Under the pieces are notes generated by a model. The model worked only from the letters and a program-made list of their open reading frames with translations, did not search any database and was not told where the DNA came from. Below are positions 48,219 through 59,667 of a stretch of 64,000 bases of DNA, piece after piece. Within the stretch, counting starts at the first letter, position 1; the number at the start of each line of letters is the position of its first letter. This DNA comes from Parietaria judaica. Its lineage: Eukaryota > Streptophyta > Magnoliopsida > Rosales > Urticaceae. The translations under genes were made by a program, and so were the position numbers. The stretch lies in contig OX940865.1 in the NCBI GenBank assembly GCA_954871525.1, positions 22,366,420 through 22,430,419 of the forward strand, written 5' to 3'.

Positions 48219-50900
48219 ATAAAAAAATTAATATCATTAAAGAAAAGAAAAAATACACATGTCAATTGTTAATAAAAGACCATTTTCTCGATGAAATAAT
48301 TATAAAATTATATTTGTATGTATCTCTTCATCAAGTGATGCATCTTATATTTGTAAGACTTAATCAAGTGATGCATCTCTCTAAAATAACCGTTTCTTCC
48401 TCTATATTTATAACAACTTGCTTAGAATTAGGCATTAGGCGTGTTTGCCCAAATTTTTTTAATCGTCTTCAATGTTGGTGCCCCTTCTCTACGAATAGAA
48501 GAGATGATGGTGTTACAGATTGGATGTTGTTTAAAATTTATGTAATCTAATGATGCTTTTCTTAATGTCAAATTTTATTTGTTTGCTACTCTTATTTTTT
48601 CTTAATTGTATAATGTTTTCGTCCATTTTCTTTGTCGCCCCAATATAATGTCTTTAGCGATGGCAACGCAGGTAAGACGTCAGAGCGTTTAAGTTCGTCA
48701 ACATCTATGGATTGTTTTCCCATTCTGCAATTGGCGTGTTGGCATCACTCCCGAAACGAAAGTGCGAGGTTTGATTTATATGATCTTTTTTTTTTTTTTT
48801 TTGGGCATCTTATTTCGTATCATTGTCAATTTTCTCGAGCAAGTTTTTATACGACCAACTATTCTTATGAAAGTCAGTCCTCTTACTGCAAAAGTTAGGG
48901 TTTTTTATGATCTTTGATTCTTAGTTCTTTAAAGATAAGGAATTAGAGAAGAAAATAGTCTTCGTTGTGATAATTTTAGGCTTTGCTATGATCCTTGATT
49001 CTTAGTTCTTTAAAGATGAGGAATTAAATAAGAAAATAATCTCTGTTGTGATAATTTTTTGAAGTAATTTTGGAAACGATTTGTGTTTTTTGTACCGCAG
49101 GAACACCAGCCAATTGCGAACTTAGTGGATGCTTTGGAAAATGAAGGAATAATTATCTTCAGTTTCGAGTGAGAAAATAGTGTAAGATATATAATATACA
49201 TTTTCTAATAACATAAACATGGATTTTAGATGTGTCTTTTGCAACATTTTGCATGGTCTCTCACTATCTTTGCATTGACTTTTGAATGTGGAACTCTTTT
49301 ACTGTATAGTTTGATGAAAGAGAAGTAAAAACAACATGAATTTTATCAAATCACGTTTTCTTAGATATATTTTATTGTTTCATAAAAATAGGTGGCGGTG
49401 ATGTAGTAGCTATAGATGTTAGCATGTTCAACTTCTCCGAATTATCCAACCGCGACCCACCTTCTACCGCGAAAATTTCATGTGAGTTTTTTTTTAATTT
49501 AGATTTTTTTAAAGCAAGAATTTAAAGATTTATTATATATCAAAATTCCGTGTGTTTGATTCATTTTTTTACTCTAATTATTCTCTGGCTACTTTTGTCC
49601 CGAAGACTCTTTTGACACCACGGTTCAACGTTGACTCTTACCAGCCAACACCATCAAGGTGACATAAATTTATATTCTTACTTTTCTTTTTTGGTATCTA
49701 CGTAATATTTAAAATATTTGTTTACGAAGCTATTTTTAAATGAGTTGTTTGTGTATATAAATGAAATGGTCTATTTTTTTTTCTTGCAATTTAAAAAATA
49801 AATTATAAGAAACGTATTAACTCATTGACGTTGGTTTTAATATTTGTTTATTAGCTCATCTTTAAAGTCACAAAAAAATATTCTTAGGCTAAAAAAATAT
49901 CAATTTCTGCCCTATTGTTTTTTCTCCATTATATGAATTTTTTTTTTATAGAAAAATCAATTAACATTCGCTACGGTTGCTTTGTTTCAATATTTGTAAT
50001 CAACTTCATTCCTTTTTCTCTCTTCTTATTTTTTTTTAATTAGAAAAAATTGAATGGGCACGTAAACATGAAAACGCAACTGCTGTACATGAAAATTTAT
50101 AAATAAGTTTATGAAAAAAAATGAGAAATCCTACGTGTATAGTTAATTAATGTGTAAAAAAAGAGTAATTTTGTTTATTTTTATTTTCTCTTTTAATGCT
50201 TGATTCAAGAGTGCTTATGTTTTTTTTTTTTAATTCGCGAGGGATTCTATCAAAAGAAGAATTCGGGATTACAGCCAGGTTTTTATCTTTCATCTTTCTA
50301 TGATGGTTTTTTGTTGTTGTTGTTGTGTGTTTAAATATTTTAATGTAGTGCTTGACGATGTAAGATCACAAATAAGAAAGATCCTTGAAAATTTTCTAAT
50401 CAAATTTCTCATTTTCAAAGAAAATTGAGATTGATGGTTTCCAGACGGACCTACAACCACTTGAAAGGGGTTATAAATGGGTTATAGTCCTCCCAACTCA
50501 TTAAAACTATGTTCAAAATCATTCACACCATTTCTCTTTCGTCTTTTCTCTCGCGCCAGCCATACACGAGCTCTTGTCATCACAACGTTGCTCAATCGCT
50601 CTATTTCTACGTTGTTGTCTCTGTCATTGTATCACTCCCTGACGATGTTAATGGGGGAGTTCACTCCTCGAACGCAAATCATTGTTTGAGGGAAGCAGTG
50701 CCTTTGTTTTTCACAGGGTTCCCTCTATTCAAACCCAAATACGAGAAGAGGCAAGGAGGATATTATTTTTCTATACTGGTATATATCTTCTTCAATAGTT
50801 TGCAATTCAATTGATTGACTCACATTGGTCAAGTTCTTTTGGGAATCAAAACTCTTTGACTTTTATCTCTTAGGATTAATATATGTAGACCGTATTCTCA
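48219..50900. other. Helitron interior with exon-like fragments
   Basis: Several short coding-like stretches with splice-like borders occur: around 48,652-48,780, 49,100-49,150 (EHQPIANLVDALENEGIIIF after an acceptor-like CCGCAG), 49,390-49,490 (GGGDVVAIDVSMFNFSELSN) and 50,509-50,814 (begins MFKIIHTISLSSFLSRQPYT). None is a complete gene and I recognise no family. Helitrons are known to capture gene pieces, which would explain them. Confidence 0.35.
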
Positions 50901-50908
50901 TTTTGACA

Positions 50909-50971
50909 GAGATAAATGTAGGTGATCCGGGGATAGGGAAATCCACGTTATATGATGTGTTTGCATGCCAG
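50909..50971 (+). pseudogene. Walker A-like fragment inside the Helitron
   Basis: After an acceptor-like TTTTGACAG the reading is INVGDPGIGKSTLYDVFACQ. GDPGIGKST is a perfect P-loop (GxxxxGKS/T) and resembles RadA- or MCM-type ATPases. Only about 20 codons are readable; downstream is AT-rich with stops. Probably a captured exon fragment; the source family is uncertain. Confidence 0.3.
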
Positions 50972-52200
50972 GGTGATACTATATAAAATTTTACTAATTT
51001 TTCATTTAGTAATGCACTTGCAAGGTTTTTGATGACATATAAACATTTATGCTACTATATATTTAATTCAATTATTTGTGTTTAGAATCCGAAATGTCAA
51101 CGGTTGCAAAAAGTACGAGAGATTATTGTATTTCTCCGGATTTGAAATTGAAGCGCTTTTTCTCATAAAGGTACATCTCTAATATTTTTATTGGAATGAA
51201 TATGATTGATTCATGATATATGTTTTGCGATTGAATTTTTGTAATTAATTATGAATAGTATTAAAAAAAAAGTATTTATCATTATAATTCTTATGATATG
51301 TCATTTTTAAGAAGAGGCCGGGCATCATAGTCATCGGGTTAATATATGATAAAAATATTAATTAATTATCAAAATTCAGTGAATCACCGGAACATAAAAT
51401 TACAATATAATTGACAAATTTCTTCATTGAATATTTTTCAATAAATTCATTGGTAGAGTTCCTTCCACCGAATGTTTTTTAGCTTCCGTTATATTAGTAA
51501 GAATTATATATATATATATATATATTCAATCACATCATGATATTATGCTGTACATTTTCAAATTTTAATATGGCCAATTGAGTTATAAGTATTGAAGTTG
51601 GACATTTTCTGAATTTCACTCTAGACATAATTCATTCACTGAATCTAATTTATTTAAAATATTAAATGTTGAAACTCCATCATTAATTTGCATTTCTTCT
51701 TTTTAATTAGAGATCCTTAATATTATACATGATAAAAATATATGATTATAACAAATATATGATTATAACAATTAAACCAAACAATTTTAGAAATAGTATA
51801 AATATGAAGTTAAAAGAAAAATAGAAACATAAATTGATTGCTATGTGATGTTTTGTTACTTGGAAACTGTAAAAGAACTAAAAATATAAAAGGAAGACTT
51901 TAAATAACTTTTTCTTTATAGCAATTAAAAAATTTGATTTTATTTTCATGTATTCAATGTTACTATTATTAATTATGTGTTTTATCATTCAATGATTTTC
52001 GCATATAAAAATTATAAGCACTCTTATATTCTTATATTATCACGTTTGAAGAAAAAAAAAATTCATCCTTTTTTTTTTTTTTGTATATTTAAACTACATG
52101 TATACATATCTATGTAAATTCTTCAATTACTACACACAATTTTAAGCGCAAACTCATTCAAAAGCTTTCAACCAAATTTCATAACTAATATTTTTTACAC
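50972..52200. other. 3' part of the Helitron-like element
   Basis: AT-rich, with (TA)n at about 51,507-51,526. No gene seen. Confidence 0.5.
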
Positions 52201-52779
52201 CACCGCGCTTTGCGCGGTGCCGGTCTACTAGTTTAGTATTAATGCAATTAAAAAAATACAAGGGGTTGCAACCCTGCCCTAAATCCTAATATAGGGTGCA
52301 TCCATCCCTGAAGGCCGAAACCAGGAAAATGAAGATCATCAAAATAAAAAATCAAACACATTTAAAATGAAAAATAAAACATAATGATCCTAATTAATAG
52401 TTACGTAGTAGTACATGCATGGTTTTTCACATTTGAATAGGAGATATATACACATTTTTTATTTAGGAAAATAGGATGAAAAAATATAGGGTAAATGAGT
52501 CAAATGTCCATTTGTGACTCAAGGTTTCGAAAAAATGACCATTTCTATTTATGGTAATCCAAACCACCCATTAATTAAAATATGGACCAATATACCCTTC
52601 GAATCAATTAATTAATATTTAGCATTTAAATTATGTTTAAAATAATTAATAATTCGAATTAATTAATAAAATCAAAATAATTTTTCCTTAAATGTAGCTA
52701 AATAGAATAACTAATTCATCTTAATCATTCCTTAATTATTTTTTATTGTTTTCTCCCTATTAATCAACATGCTAACAAA

Positions 52780-53160
52780 TATGAAACTGTATATATATAC
52801 CAATATCAAACTGTATATATATAAACCAATATGTTAACGAATCGTAAATATTAACACGAATTTAGTATATGTATATACCAATATAAAACTGTAAATGTAA
52901 TTACTAAAATTGTTGTATATATCAATATTTAGTACGGGAACATTTTGTACAAATTGTAAATATCAATATGAATTAAGTATATGTATATACCATTATCAAA
53001 CTGTAAATTTAATCACAAAAAATTTATATCTATATGCCAAATCTTAATACGGGAACTGCTTGTGTAAGCCGTAAATATCAACATGGATTTGGTATATGCA
53101 TATACAAATATCAAACTGTAAATATATTTACGAAAATATATACCAAAATGGTGTAAATCC
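52780..53160. repeat. AT-rich tandem repeat, period about 110-120 bp
   Basis: Three imperfect units share a GTATATGTATATACCA-like word, then AAACTGTAAAT, then TA.TACGGGAAC and GTAAATATCAA. Confidence 0.7.
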
Positions 53161-53489
53161 ATTTACCCCTCCAACCAATACTACCACTCAGAAAGTTTTG
53201 TAAAACGAATTACAAAAATTACTCCGTTTTTATCCAGCAACCGAGAGACGGCGACTGCACGATTTTGGGCGAATAAATTTTCAAAAATATATACCAAAAT
53301 CGTGTAAATCCATTTACAACATCAAAATATATAGAACATTTGTGTAAATCCATATATAGAACATTGGTGTAATTCCATTTACAGAAAACATTGACACTCA
53401 AAGAGAAATTATCAACATCAAAATATTGTAAATATTTACAAAATTCAATTTCTAAGACTTATGATTACCATTGGATAGATATGCGAAAT

Positions 53490-53665
53490 GGACACTTTGG
53501 GATCCCGAAGCTCGTGAGCACCCAGATCCAAGACGAAACACTGCTGCTCGCCACGATCGGAGTCGGCGGTCCGAAAGGGACACTTCGGGATTGCAAAGCT
53601 CGGGAGCACCCAGATCCAAGACAAAACACCGCTGCTCGTCAAGATCAGAGTCGCCGGTCCACCTC
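53490..53665. repeat. GC-rich 88-bp tandem duplication
   Basis: Two adjacent copies (53,490-53,577 and 53,578-53,665) share GGACACTT, GAGCACCCAGATCCAAGAC, CGCTGCTCG-like and GTC.CCGGTCC-like stretches. Confidence 0.85.
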
Positions 53666-54587
53666 GCTCCACGTCGGGCGCCCCGCCGCCATTCGCCTCC
53701 TCTCCATCGCGATCCGCGCTTCCCGCACGCTGTGGAAGCTTCCCGGTCGGAGTAGCTTGCGCAGGCTCGCCTCCGTCCGCCGTTGACAGGAGAAAGCCCG
53801 AGAGAGAATGGGAGAGATAAAGAAATCAGAGTGATCTTCGAAGGTTTAGGGAGATAGGGTGAGAGGAAGATATCACAGTGGTTTTCGAAGGATGAAACGA
53901 GAGAGGGTGAAAGATATAAATGAGAGATATAAAATTTTCATTTTTATTTTGGTCAAAGTAACAAACTAATTTGAAATCTGATAAATATGGTAATAAATCA
54001 ACCATAATTTCAGGGAAATGAAATTCGAAATTATTTTAAATGAAAATAAAAATTATAATTAAGAACAAGGTTATTATGGTCCAAAATTAATATGAAATGA
54101 GCATAAATGAATTAATTTAAAGTATGAGCATTTCTTTCAAACCTTATGTAATTTTTGAGCATTTTATGAGTTTTTCTAAAAGTATAATGCCATAGTCATA
54201 GATAGCTAAAAATGACCATTACTAGCTAGTTCATTATTATTATTATTTTTTTTTTTTGTAATTACAAAGGTTTCAAGGAAAAAAAATGGAAATTAGGTAC
54301 ACTTTTAGAAAGTTTGTATAATGTTAAATAGCAAGATTATCCTTTCTAATACTAATAGCAAACTGAATACCATACTGTCATTACTGTCAAGATCTATGTC
54401 ATTAATTTTGAGCATATTAGTTAATTAAGTCATTATGTCTCAAAATGAACGCACCTAATTTACAGTTAACAGTAAATACCGTATACATAGCTCTCACGTC
54501 GGTAACGTACTTTCCAAAAAAAATAATCAAAATTGGCTTCGGTAGCTGGTTGCGAGATTATCGACAATCACATGACCCGTGATAATC

Positions 54588-54758
54588 TCAGAGGCGCAAT
54601 GCATCATCCTCGTGATTGAAATTTTCATGCGATCTTCCTAATATTTGCTTGATCTTGGCCATGAGGCACTTCTCCTCACCGGCGAGGAACTCGTTTGGTA
54701 CCAAATCTGGTGATTGTATTTGTGGCATCATATGTTTGTTCGCAGAGCTAATACGGCT
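54588..54758 (-). pseudogene. Orphan exon-like coding stretch, 56 codons, unknown
   Basis: On the minus strand, after an acceptor-like TTTGATTTCAG, the frame reads SRISSANKHMMPQIQSPDLV and continues NEFLAGEEKCLMAKIKQIL up to a stop after EDDALRL. Base composition is far more coding-like than its neighbours. No partner exon was found upstream. It could be the last exon of a decayed or captured gene. Family not recognised. Confidence 0.35.
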
Positions 54759-55483
54759 CTGAAATCAAACTGATCATGCAGCGCGGAAAAATAATAAATG
54801 TCCACCATTTTTAATAAATAAATATATACAGTTTTATCAATATATATTAAATGTATCATTATAAAACAAAGTTAATACTCTAGTGTAGTGTTTGAGAATA
54901 GTTTTAACTCTCTCTCTTTGAAGCCAATGTTCAGTTCTTATCAACTTCATTTTTTTATTATTAACCATCTCTTAACGTAAAGATTCTTTTATTTTACATT
55001 AAGTTATAATCTTTGTAAAATTGTATCAATAAATATTTTATCGGTTGTTAAAAATTAATTATAAAAATATTTTATTTACCATATTATATTTTAAAAATTC
55101 CGGCTTAATTTTTTTCGCCCCCTCGTGGCAAAATCATGGCTCCCCCCTCGTGAAGCACATAGTAAAGTTACCAGTCCAACAAGTAATTAATTTGTCCTTG
55201 TATGCAGTTTAAATTACAAATATAAATAAAGTAATAAATACCCTTAAAATACAAACTTATAACCTCCCTAAAATAAAACAACAAACATTGTAATTAATGA
55301 ATGAAACGAAAATAAAGCCTTGAATTTGTCAAGGAATAAGTAAAGAAAGCAATTAATAACAAACAAGGAAGTTATCGTGATGAAAGTATATTTCAGTTTT
55401 GCATGCTCCATGCATATAACGTCATCGCACCCTCTTAAATTACGTAAAAATTAATTACCTTATTAAAGACTAGACTTGGAAAC
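54759..55483. other. Intergenic DNA and promoter of phylloplanin-like gene A
   Basis: AT-rich, no gene. The promoter-proximal part resembles the promoters of genes B and C (TTAATTACCT, AAGACTAGACTTGGAA). Confidence 0.5.
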
Positions 55484-55486
55484 CAA

Positions 55487-55496
55487 TATATATAAA
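55487..55496 (+). promoter_or_regulatory. TATA box of phylloplanin-like gene A
   Basis: ATATATATAAAG-type site about 80-90 bases upstream of the ATG, directly after the TTGGAA.CC word shared with genes B and C. Confidence 0.6.
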
Positions 55497-55575
55497 GTGC
55501 AAAACAAAGTGCAAAAAACCCGTCATCAAAAAAAGAACCAAGCTTGTTTTCTCATACAAAACCCTAAATCTCGCA

Positions 55576-55980
55576 ATGGCAAATCTCACCAACACAGTGC
55601 TCCTGATTGCGCTCCTTCTCGTAGCCACAGCCTCGCTCTCGGAATGCCAAGTGCGGGTCATTGCCCGTGGGCTCACTTGCTCGAACCCTTCGCCAGTCCC
55701 GCTGAGGCCGGCCTTGTCCGGCGCGAACGTGAGGCTGTCGTGCAACGGTGGCACAACGACGCTTGCCAACACTACGACCACTGAGGCCGGAGACTTCAAC
55801 ATGCCGGTCCCGACAAACCCGCCCTTCTCCCCTCTCACGTGCCGTGTGTTCATCGACGTTCCCTCTAACTGCACTGTAGGGACCATTATCCGACCCGTCA
55901 ATGCCCTTGGATCGCTGGTCATTACTCCGTCGTCGGTTCAGCCCTTGCTATTCCAGGCCACGACATTTGTGGCAATTTAG
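55576..55980 (+). CDS. Phylloplanin-like (Pollen Ole e 1/extensin family) secreted protein A
   Basis: 134 residues, no intron. Residues 1-24 (MANLTNTVLLIALLLVATAS then LSEC) form a signal peptide; the mature protein starts near QVRVIARGLTCSNPSP. A conserved core SGANVRLSCNGGTTTLANTT follows, then LTCRVFIDVPSNCT. Cysteines 35, 56, 89 and 99 match the pattern in genes B and C. Phylloplanins are secreted leaf-surface proteins with antimicrobial activity in tobacco; the exact role here is inferred. Compared with B and C it lacks three residues (FNMPVP against FNITVNPVP), which removes a potential N-glycosylation site, and its C-terminus has diverged. ATG choice: first ATG after a TATA-type box and a short leader. 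An opposite-strand frame of similar length is a shadow. Confidence 0.88.
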   Translation: MANLTNTVLLIALLLVATASLSECQVRVIARGLTCSNPSPVPLRPALSGANVRLSCNGGTTTLANTTTTEAGDFNMPVPTNPPFSPLTCRVFIDVPSNCTVGTIIRPVNALGSLVITPSSVQPLLFQATTFVAI

Positions 55981-58322
55981 TGGTTTTTACGTTTTAGAGA
56001 ATTCAAAAACGTTGAAATACCATATATATATATATTAATAATTATAACAATAATGAGAAGAGTTACTTTCGTTTCACTATTGTCATTAATTATAGAATTT
56101 GGAGAAATGAGAAAGAGAATGATCAAAGCATATGTAATACAGTATATAATATACATTCTGTAACGAACTTTTAAATTTTAATACAATTCGAATGTGGATC
56201 TGACGTGGCTTAACAGAACTCCAAATTCTGTTAGTCTATATGGCAGCTTGGCCGTTAAATGGGAGTCTTTAATCGACGGTAGCGATGCGTTCGTTGTCAT
56301 GAACCATGCATGTAAATTTCGAGTTGACAATAAATACCAAAGTTTCCATAGTTCTCACACAGTCACACGGTAGCAGTGTCATGGTTCAAAAGGAATTTGC
56401 ATTTATATAGCTTAGTCCCGTAAATGTATAGTGTCAAATATCCTAATTTTTTTTTCGTAAAAAAGGGACACGGATGCGTTTGGGCCGGAGAATATCCGGA
56501 AGAAAAAAATCCGGGACAAGAAAAAGTGGACCCCGATCTTGGGGTCCGCTTATTTAAGATATATTTGTTCATGTTTAAAAATGAACTTCTATATTCTTAT
56601 GTTACTTAACTCTTTAATTAATCGTTTTTCTTCTCGTGGGCACAACCTTAGACGTCTCCAGTGTAACTGAGCAAGGCCCATATAGGAAATGTAAGCATAA
56701 GTAGTAATGTGTTTCGTCTAACATGACAAAAGATGTGTCAGTTAACAACGTATGAGTGTATTTTCAAAAGTATGACATTAGTGACTTTCGCCGCAAAAAA
56801 GAATTTAGTAGCTTGTCTGTTAGAAACTGATGAGATCGATGACTTTTGCCTCAAATTTCCCCAAGAATAATTCGAAGAGTTACGGCGATAAAGATAAATT
56901 TTAAGGAATTATTTGAACTAATTACTATTATAATTACATGAAGACTTACGTGGCTATTAACCCTCTCATTTTATAAACTTTGGATATGTCTCATTTATCT
57001 TTATTAATTAACAACAAACTGCGGGAGAGCTATGGAGTTACAGATGAGTAATAACATTAATGTTTCATGAGATGACTAGCAAATAATGACATTTTTTTTT
57101 ACACATTGGATTTTGGGCCGCAGAAAAAAAGGGTCTTTTTCGCTATAAGATAAACTGTAGCGAACCATTAGAAATCAGCAATATTAGGAAAGCTAATTAA
57201 TATGTGTATGCTAATTAATATATATATATATATATATATATATGGGTCTTGATTTAGTTAACATTTGTTCTTAGTACTGTTTTTCTTCCGCCTTCTTTTT
57301 CTTTCAGTCTCATTCTCAATTCAACTTGACAATGATTCGCACTTCTGACGGTGATTTGCTTCTTCTCATGCTCCTATTATTATAATATTATAGGTAAATG
57401 AATGAAATAACCATTTTATGTCAAATTTTTTTAAAAAATACTCATTGTGTGTATTTTTTACTCTCACAAATAGACATTTCTTAAAAGGTTTGACATAAAA
57501 TTTGGCATTTCGTACAATTTCCTTAATATTATTATAATAGTAGTATTTGTTTTTTTATATGAGAAATTTATAGTTGTTCAATTCATTATAAATTCACTTT
57601 TTATGAATTTAATGACGCTTTGGATATATGACTTAATATAAGCGCGACACCTAGATTAAACCAAAAAAACATTTTTTTTTTTTGGAACTTACCCGAAGAC
57701 TCTTTTTTAGACTTTTGGCATAAATTTTGAGATAAATTACCAACTTTGAGATATTTTAATTAGTACTTTATCTCCCTTAAATAAAAGTATGGCCACTAAC
57801 ATATAAAATAAAAGTATGGCTGTTCACATATAAAATGAATTACCTTATACATTAGTCGTCGCTTGGGCATGATTTTGATCAATGGCAGCCAAACAATTTT
57901 GTTCCGGTTTCCGGCATATGGCTAGGTTGTAGAAGACCTGGTAGAGCTCCATCATCAACAAAGCTTTACAGTAATAGTATTATAATTTAGTTCATCATGA
58001 TGTCTTGCAATTTCCTCGACTAGTGTAGGATCCAAAATTACAGCTAGAGTATAGAAATAATGGAATTGTATCGTAACCGGTGTGAGAGAATTGGCAAAAA
58101 GAGCGTCTTTCTTATAAGTTCTTTTAGAAGGACACGTAACTTTAAATGAGGTATGAGTGAGTAAATGTGCAAGAAAAAAAAAAAAAAGAAGAGATATATA
58201 TCATAAGAAAGCTTGAAGAAATTTTGAAGATCGATCAGTAGCTAATACTCAATCCGAGTCTTCAAGGATGATTTCTTTTTAGATGATTTAGTCCATTGAT
58301 CCAATTAGTAAGAAACTACAGT
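55981..58322. other. Intergenic DNA, phylloplanin-like genes A-B
   Basis: Contains a palindrome at about 57,400-57,520 (TTTTATGTCAAATTT / AAGGTTTGACATAAAA), (TA)n at about 57,220-57,243, and at about 57,843-57,893 a piece resembling the distal promoter of gene C (ACCTTATACATTAGTCGTCG against ACCTTATGCATGG...GTCATCG, both leading into a TTGATCAAT word). No gene seen. Confidence 0.5.
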
Positions 58323-58581
58323 CAGGGCTGAGGGTATACATGGTAGGCGGCCGCCTACAATATATTAGTAAATTGGGGGCCCCAAAATTTATAAATTGGG
58401 GGCCCCACGTAGAAGGCAAATTAATATATTGTGTCCACATTTTAAAAAAATTGTGTCATATTTAAATGAGTAATGTATTCTTCAAATATTTTTATACTTT
58501 TTGTATTGATATTTATTTTTACAACGGGGGCCTCAAAATCAGTCTTCGCCTAGGGTCCCGACAAACTCAGGAACGGCCCTG
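58323..58581. mobile_element. hAT-type MITE, 259 bp
   Basis: Perfect 8-bp target duplication ACTACAGT (58,315-58,322 and 58,582-58,589). Ends CAGGGCTGAG / GGCCCTG, with internal GGGGGCCCC repeats. Confidence 0.88.
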
Positions 58582-59089
58582 ACTACAGTAAGGTATGACA
58601 CCCTTTATTAGCTAGTCAGTCACCAATTTGAAGGTGAGTTTAACCCCGACCCTGTTCGGCCCACCCAGCCCAGCTCGGGTACCCCATCAGCCGAGTGGGA
58701 GATGCTATATAATATATTGAGCGAACGAAGACGATAGGACGGTAATAGAAATTTCTAAGAGAGGTGCGTACATAGATATATATTTTGGGTTCTATTGTAA
58801 GAGGATTTTCTGCTATTTTCTTTTTAACCCGAATTATGCAATTTTAGTCATTATTTGTCTATTTGAACTTAGTCTAATTAAACCCAAAGCCATCATATAT
58901 ATAGTATTGATAGAAGTCTTGAGGGTAAGAAAGCCCAAAAATAACTATAAATTACATAAAAACAAAAACTTACGTATAAATATATTATGTAAATGTATGT
59001 ATACTAATAAACTGTCACTTGCGCGCATGACTTTAATTATTCCCAAGTTAAATTTTCAAATGTCAGCTTAACAATTTGGAAGTCCTATA

Positions 59090-59165
59090 CAATTTGGTTC
59101 TAGCTAAACCAAACTATTAATTACGTAATCAATAGTATTACAACTTTGGAAAGCACTATTTAAAG
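59090..59165 (+). promoter_or_regulatory. Core promoter of phylloplanin-like gene B
   Basis: AAACCAAACTATTAATTACG and CTTTGGAAAGCACTATTTAAAG align with the promoter of gene C. The TATA-like CTATTTAAAG is at 59,156-59,165, about 90 bases upstream of the ATG. Confidence 0.55.
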
Positions 59166-59253
59166 AAGCAAAAGGCCATGTAAAAATCACATCATCAAAA
59201 TAAAACCGAGCTCATGCTTTCTCAAACAAAACCCTAAATCAACATCTCTTGCA

Positions 59254-59667
59254 ATGGCAAAGCTCAGCAACCCGGTGCTCCTTATCGCTCTCCTCCTCGT
59301 AGCCACAGCCTCCGTCTCGAAATGCCAAGTGCAAATCCTGGGCCGCCGGCTCACTTGCTCGAACCCTTCGCCACTCCTGCTTAGGCCGGCCTTGTCCGGT
59401 GCCAACGTGAGGCTGTCGTGTAATGGTGGCGCTACGACGATCGCCAATACTACAACCACATCCACCGGTGACTTCAACATCACTGTGAACCCGGTCCCGA
59501 CAAGCCCGCTCTTCTTCCCTCTCCCATGCCGTGTGTTCATCGACGTTCCCTCTAACTGCACCATAAGGACCCTTTTCCGACGTGTCACCACCCTCGGATC
59601 CCTGGTCATTTACCCGATGTTCGGAGAGCGCTCAGTGTTCGAGGCCAGGCCGTTTGTGGCAGCTTAG
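59254..59667 (+). CDS. Phylloplanin-like (Pollen Ole e 1/extensin family) secreted protein B
   Basis: 137 residues, no intron. The signal peptide spans residues 1-24 (MAKLSNPVLLIALLLVATAS then VSKC). The mature part contains LTCSNPSP, RPALSGANVRLSCNGGATTI and GDFNITVNPVPTSPLFFPLP, then CRVFIDVPSNCT. Cysteines are at 24, 35, 56, 92 and 102. N-glycosylation sites are possible at NTT, NIT and NCT. It ends FEARPFVAA, close to gene C's FEARPFVD. Role as inferred for A. Same strand as A and C, 3.3 kb after A. Confidence 0.88.
   Translation: MAKLSNPVLLIALLLVATASVSKCQVQILGRRLTCSNPSPLLLRPALSGANVRLSCNGGATTIANTTTTSTGDFNITVNPVPTSPLFFPLPCRVFIDVPSNCTIRTLFRRVTTLGSLVIYPMFGERSVFEARPFVAA

Larger units (their letters stand above)
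44136..52231 (+). mobile_element. Helitron-like element, about 8.1 kb, possibly composite
   Basis: The 5' end TCTATATATATATAAAAGC follows an A (44,135). The 3' end has an 8-bp perfect hairpin (CACCGCGC-TTT-GCGCGGTG, 52,201-52,219), 8 more bases and then CTAG (52,228-52,231), followed by T. These are the TC...hairpin-CTRR ends and the A|T target of Helitrons. The same 5' head recurs 607 bases on (44,743), and related heads are seen near 45,476 and 47,462. No Rep/helicase gene is readable, so it is non-autonomous. Because there are several heads and one tail, the true left border could be any of them, and the unit may be nested. Confidence 0.65.
52487..54200. mobile_element. Possible TIR element with long imperfect ends
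   Basis: The left side (about 52,497-52,550: CAAATGTCCATTTGTGACTC then AAGGTTTCGAAAAAATGACC) and the reverse of the right side (about 54,130-54,180) align imperfectly. A small palindrome at about 57,400-57,520 seems related. No target duplication was established. The two inner repeats (52,780-53,160 and 53,490-53,665) lie within it. The 131-codon frame at 53,391 runs through the GC-rich repeat and is not supported as a gene. Confidence 0.35.

Noticed and set aside
53391..53786. 131-codon ORF on +
   Set aside because: The frame runs through a GC-rich 88-bp tandem duplication and several other frames there are open too; repeat by-product.
55470..55922. 150-codon ORF on - opposite phylloplanin-like gene A (and similar frames opposite B and C)
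   Set aside because: Shadow of the + strand gene: only the + frame has a signal peptide, conserved cysteines and family similarity.
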